Assembly (NCBI GenBank): GCA_015490175.1
Contig: WFYJ01000094.1
Span: 1 to 37,163, forward strand
DNA length: 37,163 nucleotides
Source: Saprospiraceae bacterium
GTDB taxonomy: Bacteria > Bacteroidota > Bacteroidia > Chitinophagales > Saprospiraceae
Direction: 5' to 3'
Shown here: piece by piece, positions 8,143-16,364 of the stretch
Layout: every line of letters starts with the position of its first letter
How positions within the stretch are numbered: the stretch's first letter is position 1
The notes under the pieces: model-generated
Databases searched by the model: none
What the model saw: the letters and a program-made list of their open reading frames with translations, nothing else
Told to the model about the DNA's origin: nothing
Translations under genes and position numbers: made by a program

Positions 8143-9999
8143 TCAGGGGGCTGCCACCAGATTGGTGTGCAAGATGCGATCTTCCCACCATTTGCGGGCA
8201 GGATGGATGCCGCCGCGCAGGTAGCGCTCGATGAGCAATCCGGCCATGGGGGCGGCAAAAGCACTGCCACCGCCCGCATTTTCGACATACACGGCAATGG
8301 CTATTTGCGGGTTGTCGGCAGGGGCAAAGGCGATGAAGGTCGAGTGGTTTTCGCCATGGGGGTTCTGTACCGTTCCCGTCTTGCCGGCGATGGCTATGCC
8401 GGGCACCCATGCCGAGCGGGCCGTGCCCCCTTCCACCACCTTGCGCATGCCTTCGTGGATGATGTCGAAAAGAGACGTGTCGATACCGGTTTCGTGTTTT
8501 GGGAAGGGGCCGATGGCCGTGATCTTGCCGTCGGGAGCTTGCAGGGCCCGGCCGAGGTGGGGCGTGATGTACCAGCCTTTGTTGGCGATGGTGGCGGCCA
8601 GGTTGGCCATTTGCAGGGTCGTCAGCTCGATCTCGCCCTGCCCGATGCCCAGCGACATGATGGTGGGCGACTTCCAGCCGCCGAGATGGGGCGGGTAGAG
8701 CTTGTCGTAGTATTCGATGGTGGGCACGTTGCCGCCCTTTTCCCCCGGAAAGTCGATGCCCAGCGGCTTGCCGAGGCCGAAGGCCTGCACGTCGCGGAGG
8801 AACGCTTCGTATCCCGGCTTGGGGTTGTAGAAGCCGAACTTGTCGACGATGCGCCGAAATGCAGTGAAGAAGTAGGTGTTGCACGACCATTGCAGGGCTA
8901 TGCTCACGTTGTAGGGCGCCGGATGCCGGCGGCAGCGGCGCGTGTCGGATCCGTAGGTGTAGTAGCCCGGGCACGAGATGAAGGTGTTGGGTTGCAGCAC
9001 TTCGTTGTGCATGGCCGACAGCCCCACCACGGTCTTGAAGATGGAGCCGGGCGGGTATTGCGCCATGATGGCGCGGTTGAACAGCGGGTCGAGCGTGTCG
9101 GCAAGGAGCCGGCGGTAGGCTTGGCCGCGATGCCGGCTGATGGTCATGAGGTTGGGATCGTACGAGGGTGCCGAGACGAAAGCCAGGATCTCGCCGGTGC
9201 GCGGCTCGATGGCGACCACGGCTCCTTTCTTGTTTTTCAGCAGCTCTTCGGCATAGGCTTGCAGCTCGATGTCGAGCGTCGTGATGAGGTTTTGGCCGGT
9301 CTGGGGCAGGGTGTCGAGCGCGTGGTTTCGGTACGAACCGATCTCTTGCCCGAGGTTGTCGCGCAGCACGTAACGCACCCCTTTTTTGCCGCGCAGAGCT
9401 TGCTCGTATACCCATTCCAGGCCGTTGGCGCCCAGGTAGTCACCAGGTGCATAGCCCGAAAGCTCCTTCAGTTGTTCGGCCGTGACCTCTTGCAGGTACC
9501 CCAGCACATGTGCCCCATATGGATAGGGGTACACGCGCACGTTACGCGACTGCACGAAGAAGCCGGGAAACTCGTGCAATACCTCCTGCAGGCGCGCCCA
9601 TTGTTCGGGTTCCAGCTTGTCGTAAAAAACGAATGGTGTGCGCTTGCTGTATCGTCGGTCGGACCAGTCTTTCTCGATGCGGCGTTTGAACTCGGCCCGG
9701 TCGATGCCCAGCAGGCGGCACAGCAGGGCCGTGTCCATCTGCGGGTCGAGCTTGTTGTAGGTGACCATCAGGTCGTACACGGGCTTGTTGCCCACCAGCA
9801 GGCGTTCGTGCCGGTCCAGGATGAGGCCCCGCGCCGGGTAGAGCACCACCTTGTCCACGGCGGTCGCCTCGGCACGGGCAGCCCACGAAGAGTCGAGGAT
9901 CTGCAACTGGAATGCCTTTCCGGCCAGCACCAGCGTGCAGCCGATAAAGATGAGCCGGATGACGTATTGCCGGTTGCTGTATGGATCTCTGGGTAACAC
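8143..9999 (-). CDS. mrdA: Penicillin-binding protein 2 (elongation transpeptidase)
   Basis: A 618-residue class B PBP, the transpeptidase that crosslinks peptidoglycan in the rod-elongation complex. One N-terminal membrane anchor (about residues 13-31) is followed by the PBP dimerisation/pedestal domain and the transpeptidase domain. All three active-site motifs are present: SIFK with the serine at 319, SCN at 372-374, and KTGT starting at 540. The location directly behind mreB, mreC and mreD favours the elongation enzyme (PBP2) over the division enzyme (FtsI). It starts 53 bp after mreD ends. A rodA gene, which often follows in this phylum, is absent; folA comes next. Confidence 0.94.
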   Translation of the reverse strand: MLPRDPYSNRQYVIRLIFIGCTLVLAGKAFQLQILDSSWAARAEATAVDKVVLYPARGLILDRHERLLVGNKPVYDLMVTYNKLDPQMDTALLCRLLGIDRAEFKRRIEKDWSDRRYSKRTPFVFYDKLEPEQWARLQEVLHEFPGFFVQSRNVRVYPYPYGAHVLGYLQEVTAEQLKELSGYAPGDYLGANGLEWVYEQALRGKKGVRYVLRDNLGQEIGSYRNHALDTLPQTGQNLITTLDIELQAYAEELLKNKKGAVVAIEPRTGEILAFVSAPSYDPNLMTISRHRGQAYRRLLADTLDPLFNRAIMAQYPPGSIFKTVVGLSAMHNEVLQPNTFISCPGYYTYGSDTRRCRRHPAPYNVSIALQWSCNTYFFTAFRRIVDKFGFYNPKPGYEAFLRDVQAFGLGKPLGIDFPGEKGGNVPTIEYYDKLYPPHLGGWKSPTIMSLGIGQGEIELTTLQMANLAATIANKGWYITPHLGRALQAPDGKITAIGPFPKHETGIDTSLFDIIHEGMRKVVEGGTARSAWVPGIAIAGKTGTVQNPHGENHSTFIAFAPADNPQIAIAVYVENAGGGSAFAAPMAGLLIERYLRGGIHPARKWWEDRILHTNLVAAP

Positions 10000-10052
10000 T
10001 TCGCGTGTGTTGTGTCAAAAAAATGGCCGAGCAGGGGCGATGCCGGATCTGC

Positions 10053-10565
10053 TCATTCTGCCGGGTTGAACACCACCGTATAGATAAACACGAACAGCAT
10101 GGAGAAGATGAAGCTCAGTCCCGTTTTCAGGAGGATCTCGCCGAGCCAGACGAATGTAAAGGCTTCTACCGAAAAGTAAAATAGCAGATGCAACAGCATC
10201 AGTATGGCGCTGTAGCGCAAAAACCACCCCAGCCCCAGGCGCCAGGCCGTCGGACTGTAGTTGACGTTGTAGCCGCCTCGCGGTTCCAGGTAGCGCAGCA
10301 CCAGCGCCCGCGCGAAAGCCGTGAAGGTGGCCGCACTGGCGTGCAACCCCGGCGTCTGATAGAACAGGTCCACGGCTATGCCTGCGAGGAAGCCCAGCAG
10401 GATGACCAGGGGGCGCGGCGTGCGCAAGGGCAGCAGCAGGATGAACAGCGGATAGAGGACGATGTGAAAATAGGGCCATTCCATGGCAATGCGTCGAAGG
10501 ATCAACCCCTGTAACAACAGCAGCACGACGAAGCGAACGGTGTTGGTAAGGATGGTGCTGTTCAT
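10053..10565 (-). CDS. mreD: Rod shape-determining protein MreD
   Basis: A 170-residue, strongly hydrophobic protein with about five predicted membrane helices, starting MNSTILTNTVRFVVLLLLQ. MreD is the integral membrane partner of MreC in the elongation machine. Sequence conservation in this family is low, so the call relies on size, hydrophobic pattern and position between mreC and the PBP2 gene. Its ATG overlaps the mreC stop by four bases (ATGA), which implies coupled translation. Confidence 0.88.
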   Translation of the reverse strand: MNSTILTNTVRFVVLLLLQGLILRRIAMEWPYFHIVLYPLFILLLPLRTPRPLVILLGFLAGIAVDLFYQTPGLHASAATFTAFARALVLRYLEPRGGYNVNYSPTAWRLGLGWFLRYSAILMLLHLLFYFSVEAFTFVWLGEILLKTGLSFIFSMLFVFIYTVVFNPAE

Positions 10566-11401
10566 TGCTGCGTGGCGATTTTTGTGGACACCAATTCAGG
10601 GGCGGCGGGTCGGCGCAACACGAACACCCTGTTGAGCCGTGCAAAGTCGGTGCGCAGCGCCACTTCGAGCTGGATGAATGCCCCGCCCGGCATCTCGCGT
10701 ACGGCTGTCACGTGTCCTACGGGAATTCCTTTCGGAAAAATGGCCGAATAGCCGCTGGTGATGATCAGATCGCCCTGTTCGACATCGGCATAGCCGGGCA
10801 CGTCTTCGAGCAGGGCCACGTTGGGTGCAGGGCCTTCCCAGCGCAGCGAACCGAAATATCCCGATCGGGCGATCATGGCGCTGAGCCGCGCCTGCCGGTT
10901 GATGAGCGGCAGCACCAGGCTGTAGCGCTCATTGGTGGCTTTGACGATGCCGGCCACTCCTTCGTGCGTGATCACGCCCATGAGTGGATGGATGCCATGG
11001 CGTCGGCCTTTGTCGATGATGAAGACGTTGTTGGGCGAGGCAATGCTGTTGCTCACCACTGTGGCCGGATAGACGGCAATGGCCTGAGTGGTATCGAAGG
11101 TCAGGGTGTCGGCGGCGCAAGCATTTTGCAGTTGCTGGATAAAGGCTTTCTGTTCGAGCAGCGAGTCGAGCAGGGCGGCGTTCTGTGTGGCAAGCTGTTC
11201 GTTGATGTCAGCGAGGCTCAGATAGTCGGAAATGCGTTGTAGCCGGTCGTCTATTTTGTTGACGATCAGGTTGATGCTGTTGTCAAAAATGGCGCGTTGC
11301 TCTTCATTGTAGCGCACGATCAGCCAGAAGCTGAGGCTCTCCAGCAGGAGAAACAGCAGAAAGCCACCGTATCGCACAAACAGAAGAAACAGATCGCGCA
11401 T
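10562..11401 (-). CDS. mreC: Rod shape-determining protein MreC
   Basis: A 279-residue periplasmic scaffold of the elongation machine. It has an N-terminal membrane helix (about residues 8-28), a coiled-coil-like stretch with many Leu/Gln/Asp residues (about 35-90), and the beta-rich MreC core: VVSNSIASPNNVFIIDKGR, GVITHEGVAGIV, a region on loss of function at ARSGYFGSLRW, then DLIITSGYSAIFPKGIPVG. The start at 11401 (MRDLFLLFVRYGGF) fits the anchor; 18 upstream in-frame residues do not look like family sequence. It overlaps mreD by 4 bp and follows mreB after 128 bp. Confidence 0.94.
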   Translation of the reverse strand: MRDLFLLFVRYGGFLLFLLLESLSFWLIVRYNEEQRAIFDNSINLIVNKIDDRLQRISDYLSLADINEQLATQNAALLDSLLEQKAFIQQLQNACAADTLTFDTTQAIAVYPATVVSNSIASPNNVFIIDKGRRHGIHPLMGVITHEGVAGIVKATNERYSLVLPLINRQARLSAMIARSGYFGSLRWEGPAPNVALLEDVPGYADVEQGDLIITSGYSAIFPKGIPVGHVTAVREMPGGAFIQLEVALRTDFARLNRVFVLRRPAAPELVSTKIATQQ

Positions 11402-11529
11402 GAAGCAGGTGCTTTGGTTTTCCCATAGCCTTGGCTCGCTGCACCGCAAGGGCACATGGCGGCTTTTCAGGGTTGGCGGGCGCCACGCCCGATGGATATG
11501 TGGTCAGGGACGGAAGCGAGGCACCGGCC

Positions 11530-12555
11530 TCAGACGCTCCGGCGGTCGATGAGGAAGGTGAAGCGCTCCGTGTTTTTGAGCGCAATGCCGGTGCCGCGCA
11601 CCACGGCGCGCAGCGGATCTTCGGCCACGTGTACGGGCAGCTTCGTCTTGGCGCCGATGCGCTTGTCCAGACCGCGCAGCAGTGCGCCTCCGCCCGTCAG
11701 GTACAGCCCTGTGCGGTAAATGTCGGAGGCCAGCTCGGGCGGCGTCTGCTCCAGCGCCTTGAGGATGGCGTCCTCGATCTTGGCGATCGACTTGTCGAGG
11801 GCATGCGCAATCTCCGAGTACGAGACCACGGTCTGTTTGGGGATGCCCGTCATCATGTCGCGGCCATTGACGGGGAAGTCCTCGGGCGGGTTGTCGAGCT
11901 TGGGCAGGGCCGAGCCGACGTGGATCTTGATCTGTTCGGCCGTGCGCTCCCCGATCAGCAGGTTGTGTTCCCGCTTCATGTAGTTGATGATGTCGGAGGT
12001 GAGCTCGTCGCCGGCAATGCGGATCGACTGGTCGCAAACGATGCCCGACAGGGCGATGACGGCGATCTCGGTCGTACCGCCGCCAATGTCGATGACCATG
12101 TGTCCTACGGGCTCCTCCACGTCGAGGCCGATGCCGAGGGCTGCCGCCATGGGCTCGTGAATGAGATAGGTCTCTTTGCTGTCCACGTGGTCGGCCGACT
12201 CGAACACGGCGCGTTTTTCCACCTCGGTAATGCCCGAAGGGATGCAGACGACCATCTTGAGATGCGTGAAAAAGCGGCGGCGCGTGCCGAGCATGTTGAT
12301 GAAGCCCTTGATCATGCTCTCGGCCGCCTGAAAGTCGGCAATGACGCCGTCCTTGAGCGGACGAACGGTCTTGACGTTCTCGTGCGTCTTCTCGTGCATC
12401 ATCATGGCGCGCTTGCCCACCGCAATGGTCTGGCCGGTGCGGCGGTCAATGGCCACGATAGAGGGTTCATCCACCACCACCTTGCCATCCTGGATGATCA
12501 GGGTGTTGGCTGTACCCAGATCGATGGCAAGCTCTTGCTTGAACAGACTGAACAA
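11530..12555 (-). CDS. mreB: Rod shape-determining protein MreB
   Basis: A 341-residue bacterial actin that polymerises at the inner membrane and directs lateral wall synthesis. The actin-fold nucleotide site is intact: phosphate-1 loop DLGTANT (residues 12-18), EPMAAALG (134-141), phosphate-2 loop DIGGGTTE (156-163), and the adenosine-region TGGGALLRGLD near 285-295. The N-terminus (MFSLFKQELAIDLG) carries a short hydrophobic/amphipathic lead typical of membrane-binding MreB. It begins the mreB-mreC-mreD-PBP2-folA series; a 219 bp gap separates it from the upstream M16 gene. Confidence 0.97.
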   Translation of the reverse strand: MFSLFKQELAIDLGTANTLIIQDGKVVVDEPSIVAIDRRTGQTIAVGKRAMMMHEKTHENVKTVRPLKDGVIADFQAAESMIKGFINMLGTRRRFFTHLKMVVCIPSGITEVEKRAVFESADHVDSKETYLIHEPMAAALGIGLDVEEPVGHMVIDIGGGTTEIAVIALSGIVCDQSIRIAGDELTSDIINYMKREHNLLIGERTAEQIKIHVGSALPKLDNPPEDFPVNGRDMMTGIPKQTVVSYSEIAHALDKSIAKIEDAILKALEQTPPELASDIYRTGLYLTGGGALLRGLDKRIGAKTKLPVHVAEDPLRAVVRGTGIALKNTERFTFLIDRRSV

Positions 12556-12696
12556 TTTCTCTTGATTTTTAAGCCCTTACCATGTTTTGTGGCCGGTGCC
12601 CAGCGCACCGACCTCCTCGGAATGCCGAACAGAGCTACAAAGCAACGCAAATTTCTGCTGAAAAGGAAAATGCGCCAATAGACTGCCCGGTTCAAT

Positions 12697-12762
12697 GTGT
12701 CGGGGCGGGCAGCATTTGCCGAAAGGCAAAAGGCCGGAACGCCGCTCTTCTGTGGAGCGGCG
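12697..12762. repeat. Dispersed hairpin repeat copy next to a terminator-like stem
   Basis: TTTGCC-GAAA-GGCAAA (12715-12730) forms a perfect 6-bp stem with a four-base loop. The 52 bp from 12699 (starting GTC) to the CTCTTC ending at 12750 aligns without gaps to a segment at 36574-36625. Next to it, CGCCGCTC (12740-12747) pairs with GAGCGGCG (12755-12762), 12 bp past the stop of the M16 gene on its strand. That stem could slow or end transcription but lacks a T tract. The whole lies between the M16 gene and mreB. Confidence 0.65.
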
Positions 12763-12774
12763 CATGGCGCCACG

Positions 12775-14055
12775 CTAATGCTCGGGGCCTGCCGTCACGA
12801 CGGTCATGGTGTCGGGCTGGAGCCAGGTAGCTGCAAGGGCCTGCAGCTCGTCGGGTGTGATGTGGTAGAGCACGTGGCCAATGCGCTCGAGCATGTCGGC
12901 AGGCGCCTCTTCGAAGAGGGGCGTGCGGATGTAGTCGGCCTGGTTGAAGGGGCCATCCACGTTGGCCAGCATGTTGCCCAGCAGATAATGGCGCACCATC
13001 TGCAGTTCGGCCTGGTCGGGCGGATGCGCCGTGAGGTTGTGCAGGGCGGCAAAAATTTCGCGCAAGGTCTCGGCCGCGCGTTCCGGAGCCACCTGCGTGG
13101 TGATGTAGAAGTATCCCGAGTGGCGCATCATCTCAAGGTCGGCATAGATGCTGTAGGTGTATCCCAGCTTTTCGCGGATGCGCTTGATGAGGCGCGAGCC
13201 GAAATAGCCGCCCAGGATCTGGGTCAGCACGTACATCGCCGGAAAATCGGGATGACGGCGCGGCCACAGTCTGCGCCCCACGTAGATGGCCGTTTGCGAT
13301 TGCCGGGGCATGGCGACGTGGTGTCGGCCGCCATGGGGCGGGCAGGGCGGTATGGATTTGGGCTGTGCGGGCTTTCCTTGCACCGGCAGCCGGCTCAGTG
13401 CCTCGCGGGTCTGCTCGACGAGCCGGTCGTTGAGCCGGCCACTGAGCACGGCAAAGGCATTGCGGGCGTGGAAGTGCTCGACAGCGAATTGCTGCAGATC
13501 GGCGCGCGTCAGGGCGTCGTATCCGGCCGGCGTGCTGTTGTATCCGTACGGATGTTCGGCGCCGAAGAGCATTTCCGTGAAGGTGCGGTAGGCCACCACG
13601 TCGGGTTTTTGCAGATCGACCAGGAGGTTGGCCTTGCTCTGCTCGATGAAGGTGCACAGCTCACATTCGGGGAAGGCGGGACAGGTGACGACCTCGACGA
13701 GCAGGGGCAGCAGCGCGTCGAAATACCGGTTGAGGCTGAACAGCGACACCTCCAGCCCGTCCATGAGATAGGTGGTGCCCAGGCTCGCACCGAAAAAATC
13801 GACCTGCTCGGCAATCCAGGGTCCGTCGTGTCGGCAACTGCCTTCCAGCATCAGGTCGGACACGCCACGCGCCACCAGCGGCTTGTGTTCGGTCCATCGT
13901 CCGCCGCGAAAAGCCAGATCGAGCCGGGCTACCTCGAGCTGTCCGGCCTCGAGGCAATACAGCTTCAGGCCATTGGACAGCGTGAAGACGCTGGGCTCGG
14001 GGCTGCGGAGCGTTTGGAGGGGGCGCAATGGCGGCATCTTGCTTCGGTCGGGCAT
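12775..14055 (-). CDS. M16-family peptidase homologue without the zinc motif
   Basis: A 426-residue protein with the two-lobed M16 (pitrilysin/MPP-like) layout. The N-terminal lobe has GGRWTEHKPLVARGVSDLML at 51-70, where an active member would carry HxxEH; here the stretch reads ARGVSDLMLEG, so zinc ligands and the catalytic glutamate are missing. The second lobe keeps GGYFGSRL (282-289) and RIREKLGYTYS (292-302), the conserved Arg/Tyr substrate-handling motif of non-catalytic subunits. It is therefore probably the partner of a catalytic M16 protein encoded elsewhere; none is in this window. Start at 14055; an alternative Met is at residue 7. It is divergent from dnaN and upstream of mreB. 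Confidence 0.87.
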   Translation of the reverse strand: MPDRSKMPPLRPLQTLRSPEPSVFTLSNGLKLYCLEAGQLEVARLDLAFRGGRWTEHKPLVARGVSDLMLEGSCRHDGPWIAEQVDFFGASLGTTYLMDGLEVSLFSLNRYFDALLPLLVEVVTCPAFPECELCTFIEQSKANLLVDLQKPDVVAYRTFTEMLFGAEHPYGYNSTPAGYDALTRADLQQFAVEHFHARNAFAVLSGRLNDRLVEQTREALSRLPVQGKPAQPKSIPPCPPHGGRHHVAMPRQSQTAIYVGRRLWPRRHPDFPAMYVLTQILGGYFGSRLIKRIREKLGYTYSIYADLEMMRHSGYFYITTQVAPERAAETLREIFAALHNLTAHPPDQAELQMVRHYLLGNMLANVDGPFNQADYIRTPLFEEAPADMLERIGHVLYHITPDELQALAATWLQPDTMTVVTAGPEH

Positions 14056-14117
14056 GGCCTGTGGTGATGATCAGTTGGTTCAATGGGCCGACGCCTCGTG
14101 TGCGCGGCCCTGCTCAA

Positions 14118-14135
14118 TTTTTGCGAAAGCAAAAA
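14118..14135. repeat. Hairpin repeat, GC-stem variant
   Basis: TTTTTGC-GAAA-GCAAAAA is a perfect 7-bp stem with a GAAA loop, in the leader of the M16 gene. The bases after it (AGGCGGAGCGCTC) resemble those after the copy at 12715 on the other side of the same gene, so the M16 gene is flanked by two related copies. Confidence 0.65.
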
Positions 14136-14157
14136 GGCGGAGCGCTCGTTGCGGGTG

Positions 14158-14165
14158 CAAAGGTA
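14158..14165 (-). promoter_or_regulatory. Bacteroidota -7 box upstream of the M16 gene
   Basis: Reads TACCTTTG on the minus strand, a full TAnnTTTG match, about 102 bp before the M16 start. The implied leader contains the hairpin at 14118-14135. Confidence 0.4.
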
Positions 14166-14321
14166 GGGGCACGGGTGCCATCTTGTGCGTGACAAATGCA
14201 ACCCCGCCGTAATCGTCCACGTATGCTGTGCACGCATTCCCTTTTTCGGCTATTCACATCCTGTGGAAATTTTGCACAGGCGCAAGTGCCGGAAATTCGC
14301 TTCCTTGCCATGTGTAGTGCC

Positions 14322-14329
14322 TATTTTTG
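14322..14329 (+). promoter_or_regulatory. Bacteroidota -7 box upstream of dnaN
   Basis: TATTTTTG matches TAnnTTTG, 72 bp before the dnaN ATG. A perfect small hairpin, CGGGG-CTGAA-CCCCG (14330-14344), follows at once and would sit at the very 5' end of the message. Confidence 0.5.
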
Positions 14330-14401
14330 CGGGGCTGAACCCCGCATATTTCCCGGAGATCATGCCTTCGACCTCTGGTACCGCCAAAAAGAACCAACGC
14401 C

Positions 14402-15517
14402 ATGAAGTTTACCGTATCTTCTGCTTCCCTGTTGCGCGAACTGCAAAAAGCTGCCGGCGCCATTGCGTCGAATGCATCGATGCCCATATTGGAAGACTTT
14501 CTGTTCGAGATTGATGGAGACACCCTGCACATCACGGCCAGCGATCTGGAGACGACCATCCGCTGCTCGATGAGCGTGCAGTCGGATGGCAAAGGCAAGG
14601 TGGCCATTCCGGCCAGGATCTTGCTCGACACACTCAAGGCACTGCCCGAGCAGCCCGTGACCATCGCCGTCAATGAAGACAATTTCGGAGTAGAGATCAC
14701 TTCTTCTTTCGGCAAATACCGCCTGGCCGGCGAGGACGGCGAAGATTACCCCACCGTGCCGCAGCCCGACGAAGTGGACCGCGTGGTGTTGGGCAATGAG
14801 GTGCTGTCGCGTGGCATCAGCCGCACCCTGTTTGCCACCAGCAACGACGAGCTGCGGCCGGCCATGAACGGCGTATTCTTCGAAGTGGACTTCAGCAGCA
14901 TCACCTTCGTGGCCACCGATGCGCACAAGCTGGTCAAGTACACCTTCAGCGGCATCGAGAGCCAGGTGTCGGCATCGTTCATCGTGCCGAAAAAGTCGCT
15001 CAATCTGCTGAAGAACGATTTGCCTGCCGACGGCGAGGTGACCATGTCGTTCAATCGCACCAACGTCTTTTTCTCCTTCGACAATACCCATTTTGCCGTT
15101 CGGCTGATCGATGCGCGCTATCCCGACTATCAGGCCGTCATTCCTGTGGAAAACCCCAACAAGTTGACGGTGAACCGACAGGATCTGCTCAGCTCGCTCA
15201 AGCGCATCGCCATCTATGCCAACAAGACGACCAACCAGGTGATGTTCAGCATTGCCAACGACAGCCTGACCATCTCGACGCAGGACCTCGACTTCTCGAA
15301 CGAGGCGACCGAGCAGTTGCCGTGTACGTATGAGGGCGAGCCGCTCGAGATCGGCTTCAATGCCAAGTTTCTCATCGAGATGCTGAGCGTGCTCGACAGC
15401 GAGGAGGTGCGTATGGAGCTGTCCAACCCGACGCGGGCGGGTATCCTCGTACCCGTGGAGCAGCCCGAAAACGAATCCATCCTGATGCTCGTCATGCCGG
15501 TGATGCTGGGCGTGTGA
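14402..15517 (+). CDS. dnaN: DNA polymerase III beta subunit (sliding clamp)
   Basis: A 371-residue ring-forming clamp that tethers the replicative polymerase to DNA. Three repeated clamp domains of about 120 residues can be followed. Typical features are the N-terminus MKFTVSSASLLRELQKAAG, the RLAGEDGEDYPTVP segment, FVATDAHKLVKY in domain 2, RLIDARYPDYQAVIP, and the C-terminal VMPVML that lines the peptide-binding cleft. Length is normal. No dnaA, recF or gyrB is adjacent, so this is not the classic origin-linked arrangement. It has its own promoter-like box and a strong terminator. Confidence 0.98.
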   Translation: MKFTVSSASLLRELQKAAGAIASNASMPILEDFLFEIDGDTLHITASDLETTIRCSMSVQSDGKGKVAIPARILLDTLKALPEQPVTIAVNEDNFGVEITSSFGKYRLAGEDGEDYPTVPQPDEVDRVVLGNEVLSRGISRTLFATSNDELRPAMNGVFFEVDFSSITFVATDAHKLVKYTFSGIESQVSASFIVPKKSLNLLKNDLPADGEVTMSFNRTNVFFSFDNTHFAVRLIDARYPDYQAVIPVENPNKLTVNRQDLLSSLKRIAIYANKTTNQVMFSIANDSLTISTQDLDFSNEATEQLPCTYEGEPLEIGFNAKFLIEMLSVLDSEEVRMELSNPTRAGILVPVEQPENESILMLVMPVMLGV

Positions 15518-15538
15518 GCGTCTGGCTGCTGTGGGGTG

Positions 15539-15579
15539 CCGGGTTTGAGGGGGCTTCCCTTCAAGCCCGGTCGTTTTTT
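15539..15579 (+). terminator. Rho-independent terminator of dnaN
   Basis: CCGGGTTTGA (15539-15548) pairs with TCAAGCCCGG (15561-15570), ten pairs with one G-U, followed by a six-T run at 15574-15579. It begins 22 bp after the dnaN stop. Confidence 0.85.
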
Positions 15580-15670
15580 GTATTCAACGCAATTCGGTTT
15601 GGGAATTTTTGACGATGGACGATTTTTTGAGATGGAGAGAAGAGAGATGGAGTGAGGGAGTGACCGACCG

Positions 15671-15835
15671 CGCAAACTGCGTCAGCGCTGCGTCTTTCTG
15701 CGGCTGAAAGATCATTCAGTTACCCAGAGAACCACTGGGCATACACTGATTTTCACAGAGTTGTAAACGCTAAACTCTAAACCCTCAACCTCAACCAATG
15801 TAACAGGATTTCCCAAACCACTTTGATTTGAGTAT
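15671..15835. repeat. Mosaic intergenic repeat, copy 1
   Basis: Module E (15671-15710, CAAACTGCGTCAGCGCTGCG...), module B (15711-15763, from ATCATTCAGTTAC to TTTTCACAGAGTTG), a short AAAC-rich module C (about 15764-15781), and module D (15782-15835, with TTTCCCAAACCACTTTGATT). All recur in 25680-25935 with E and B swapped. No gene is visible in 15518-15871. Module D ends just before the promoter box of the next gene. Confidence 0.8.
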
Positions 15836-15840
15836 GGTAG

Positions 15841-15848
15841 TACTTTTG
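15841..15848 (+). promoter_or_regulatory. -7 box for the lipoprotein-nadD pair
   Basis: TACTTTTG matches TAnnTTTG, 23 bp before the ATG at 15872. TTTG at 15822-15825 in the repeated module D could act as the -33 element, though the 15-base spacing is short. Confidence 0.5.
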
Positions 15849-15871
15849 CCCTGACAAAACCCCGCAACCCC

Positions 15872-16324
15872 ATGAAACACATCCACAGCCTGGCAATTGC
15901 TGCCGCCTTCCTTGCCGTGTCTTCCTGCCAGTCCGGTCCCGATCCTGATTCGCCTGAATATGCCGTGCGCACCTGGCAACAGCTCGTCGATGAAAACCAT
16001 TTTGCGCAAGCAAAAGAATGGAGTACGGCCACCACACAGCGCTGGCTCGACCTCATGACCGAACTGATTGGCGAGGGCGACACCACCTCTGTGACGCAGA
16101 CCGTCTTCGAGCACCTGGACTGCAGCGTCGCCGACAGCACCGCCTGGTGCGTGTACCAGGTGCGCGAGGAGGGCGAACTCATCCAGGACACTTTCTGGCT
16201 GGTGCACCGCCAGGGGCGCTGGCTCATCGACCTGAAGGAGGAAGCGCTGGACATGAGTGACCAATGGATCGAGGAAATTTTCCCTCCGTATCCGCCGGCA
16301 CTGCCCGATACGACCGGGCAGTAA
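15872..16324 (+). CDS. Small putative lipoprotein, function unknown
   Basis: A 150-residue protein with a signal peptide ending in the lipobox VSSC (cysteine 19), so it is probably lipid-anchored in the envelope. The mature part has aromatic and acidic residues (YAVRTWQQLVDENHFAQAKEW, then WLVHRQGRWLIDL) in a pattern seen in small NTF2-like or DUF4878-type lipoproteins; that link is inference. It is the first gene of a probable pair with nadD (40 bp gap). The segment TTTTGC-GCAA-GCAAAA at 16000-16015 forms the same hairpin shape as the intergenic repeats, but within coding sequence (HFAQAK). Confidence 0.75.
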   Translation: MKHIHSLAIAAAFLAVSSCQSGPDPDSPEYAVRTWQQLVDENHFAQAKEWSTATTQRWLDLMTELIGEGDTTSVTQTVFEHLDCSVADSTAWCVYQVREEGELIQDTFWLVHRQGRWLIDLKEEALDMSDQWIEEIFPPYPPALPDTTGQ

Positions 16325-16364
16325 GCGCCGCAGATACCCCATCCACAACAACCCGCAACCAGAC

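Noticed and set aside
12697-12765. Reading frames through the dispersed repeat (MSGRxAFAERQK pattern at 12697 and 36572)
   Set aside because: The shared peptide pattern follows from the DNA-level repeat; both frames run antisense through real genes or stop soon and lack codon signs of selection.
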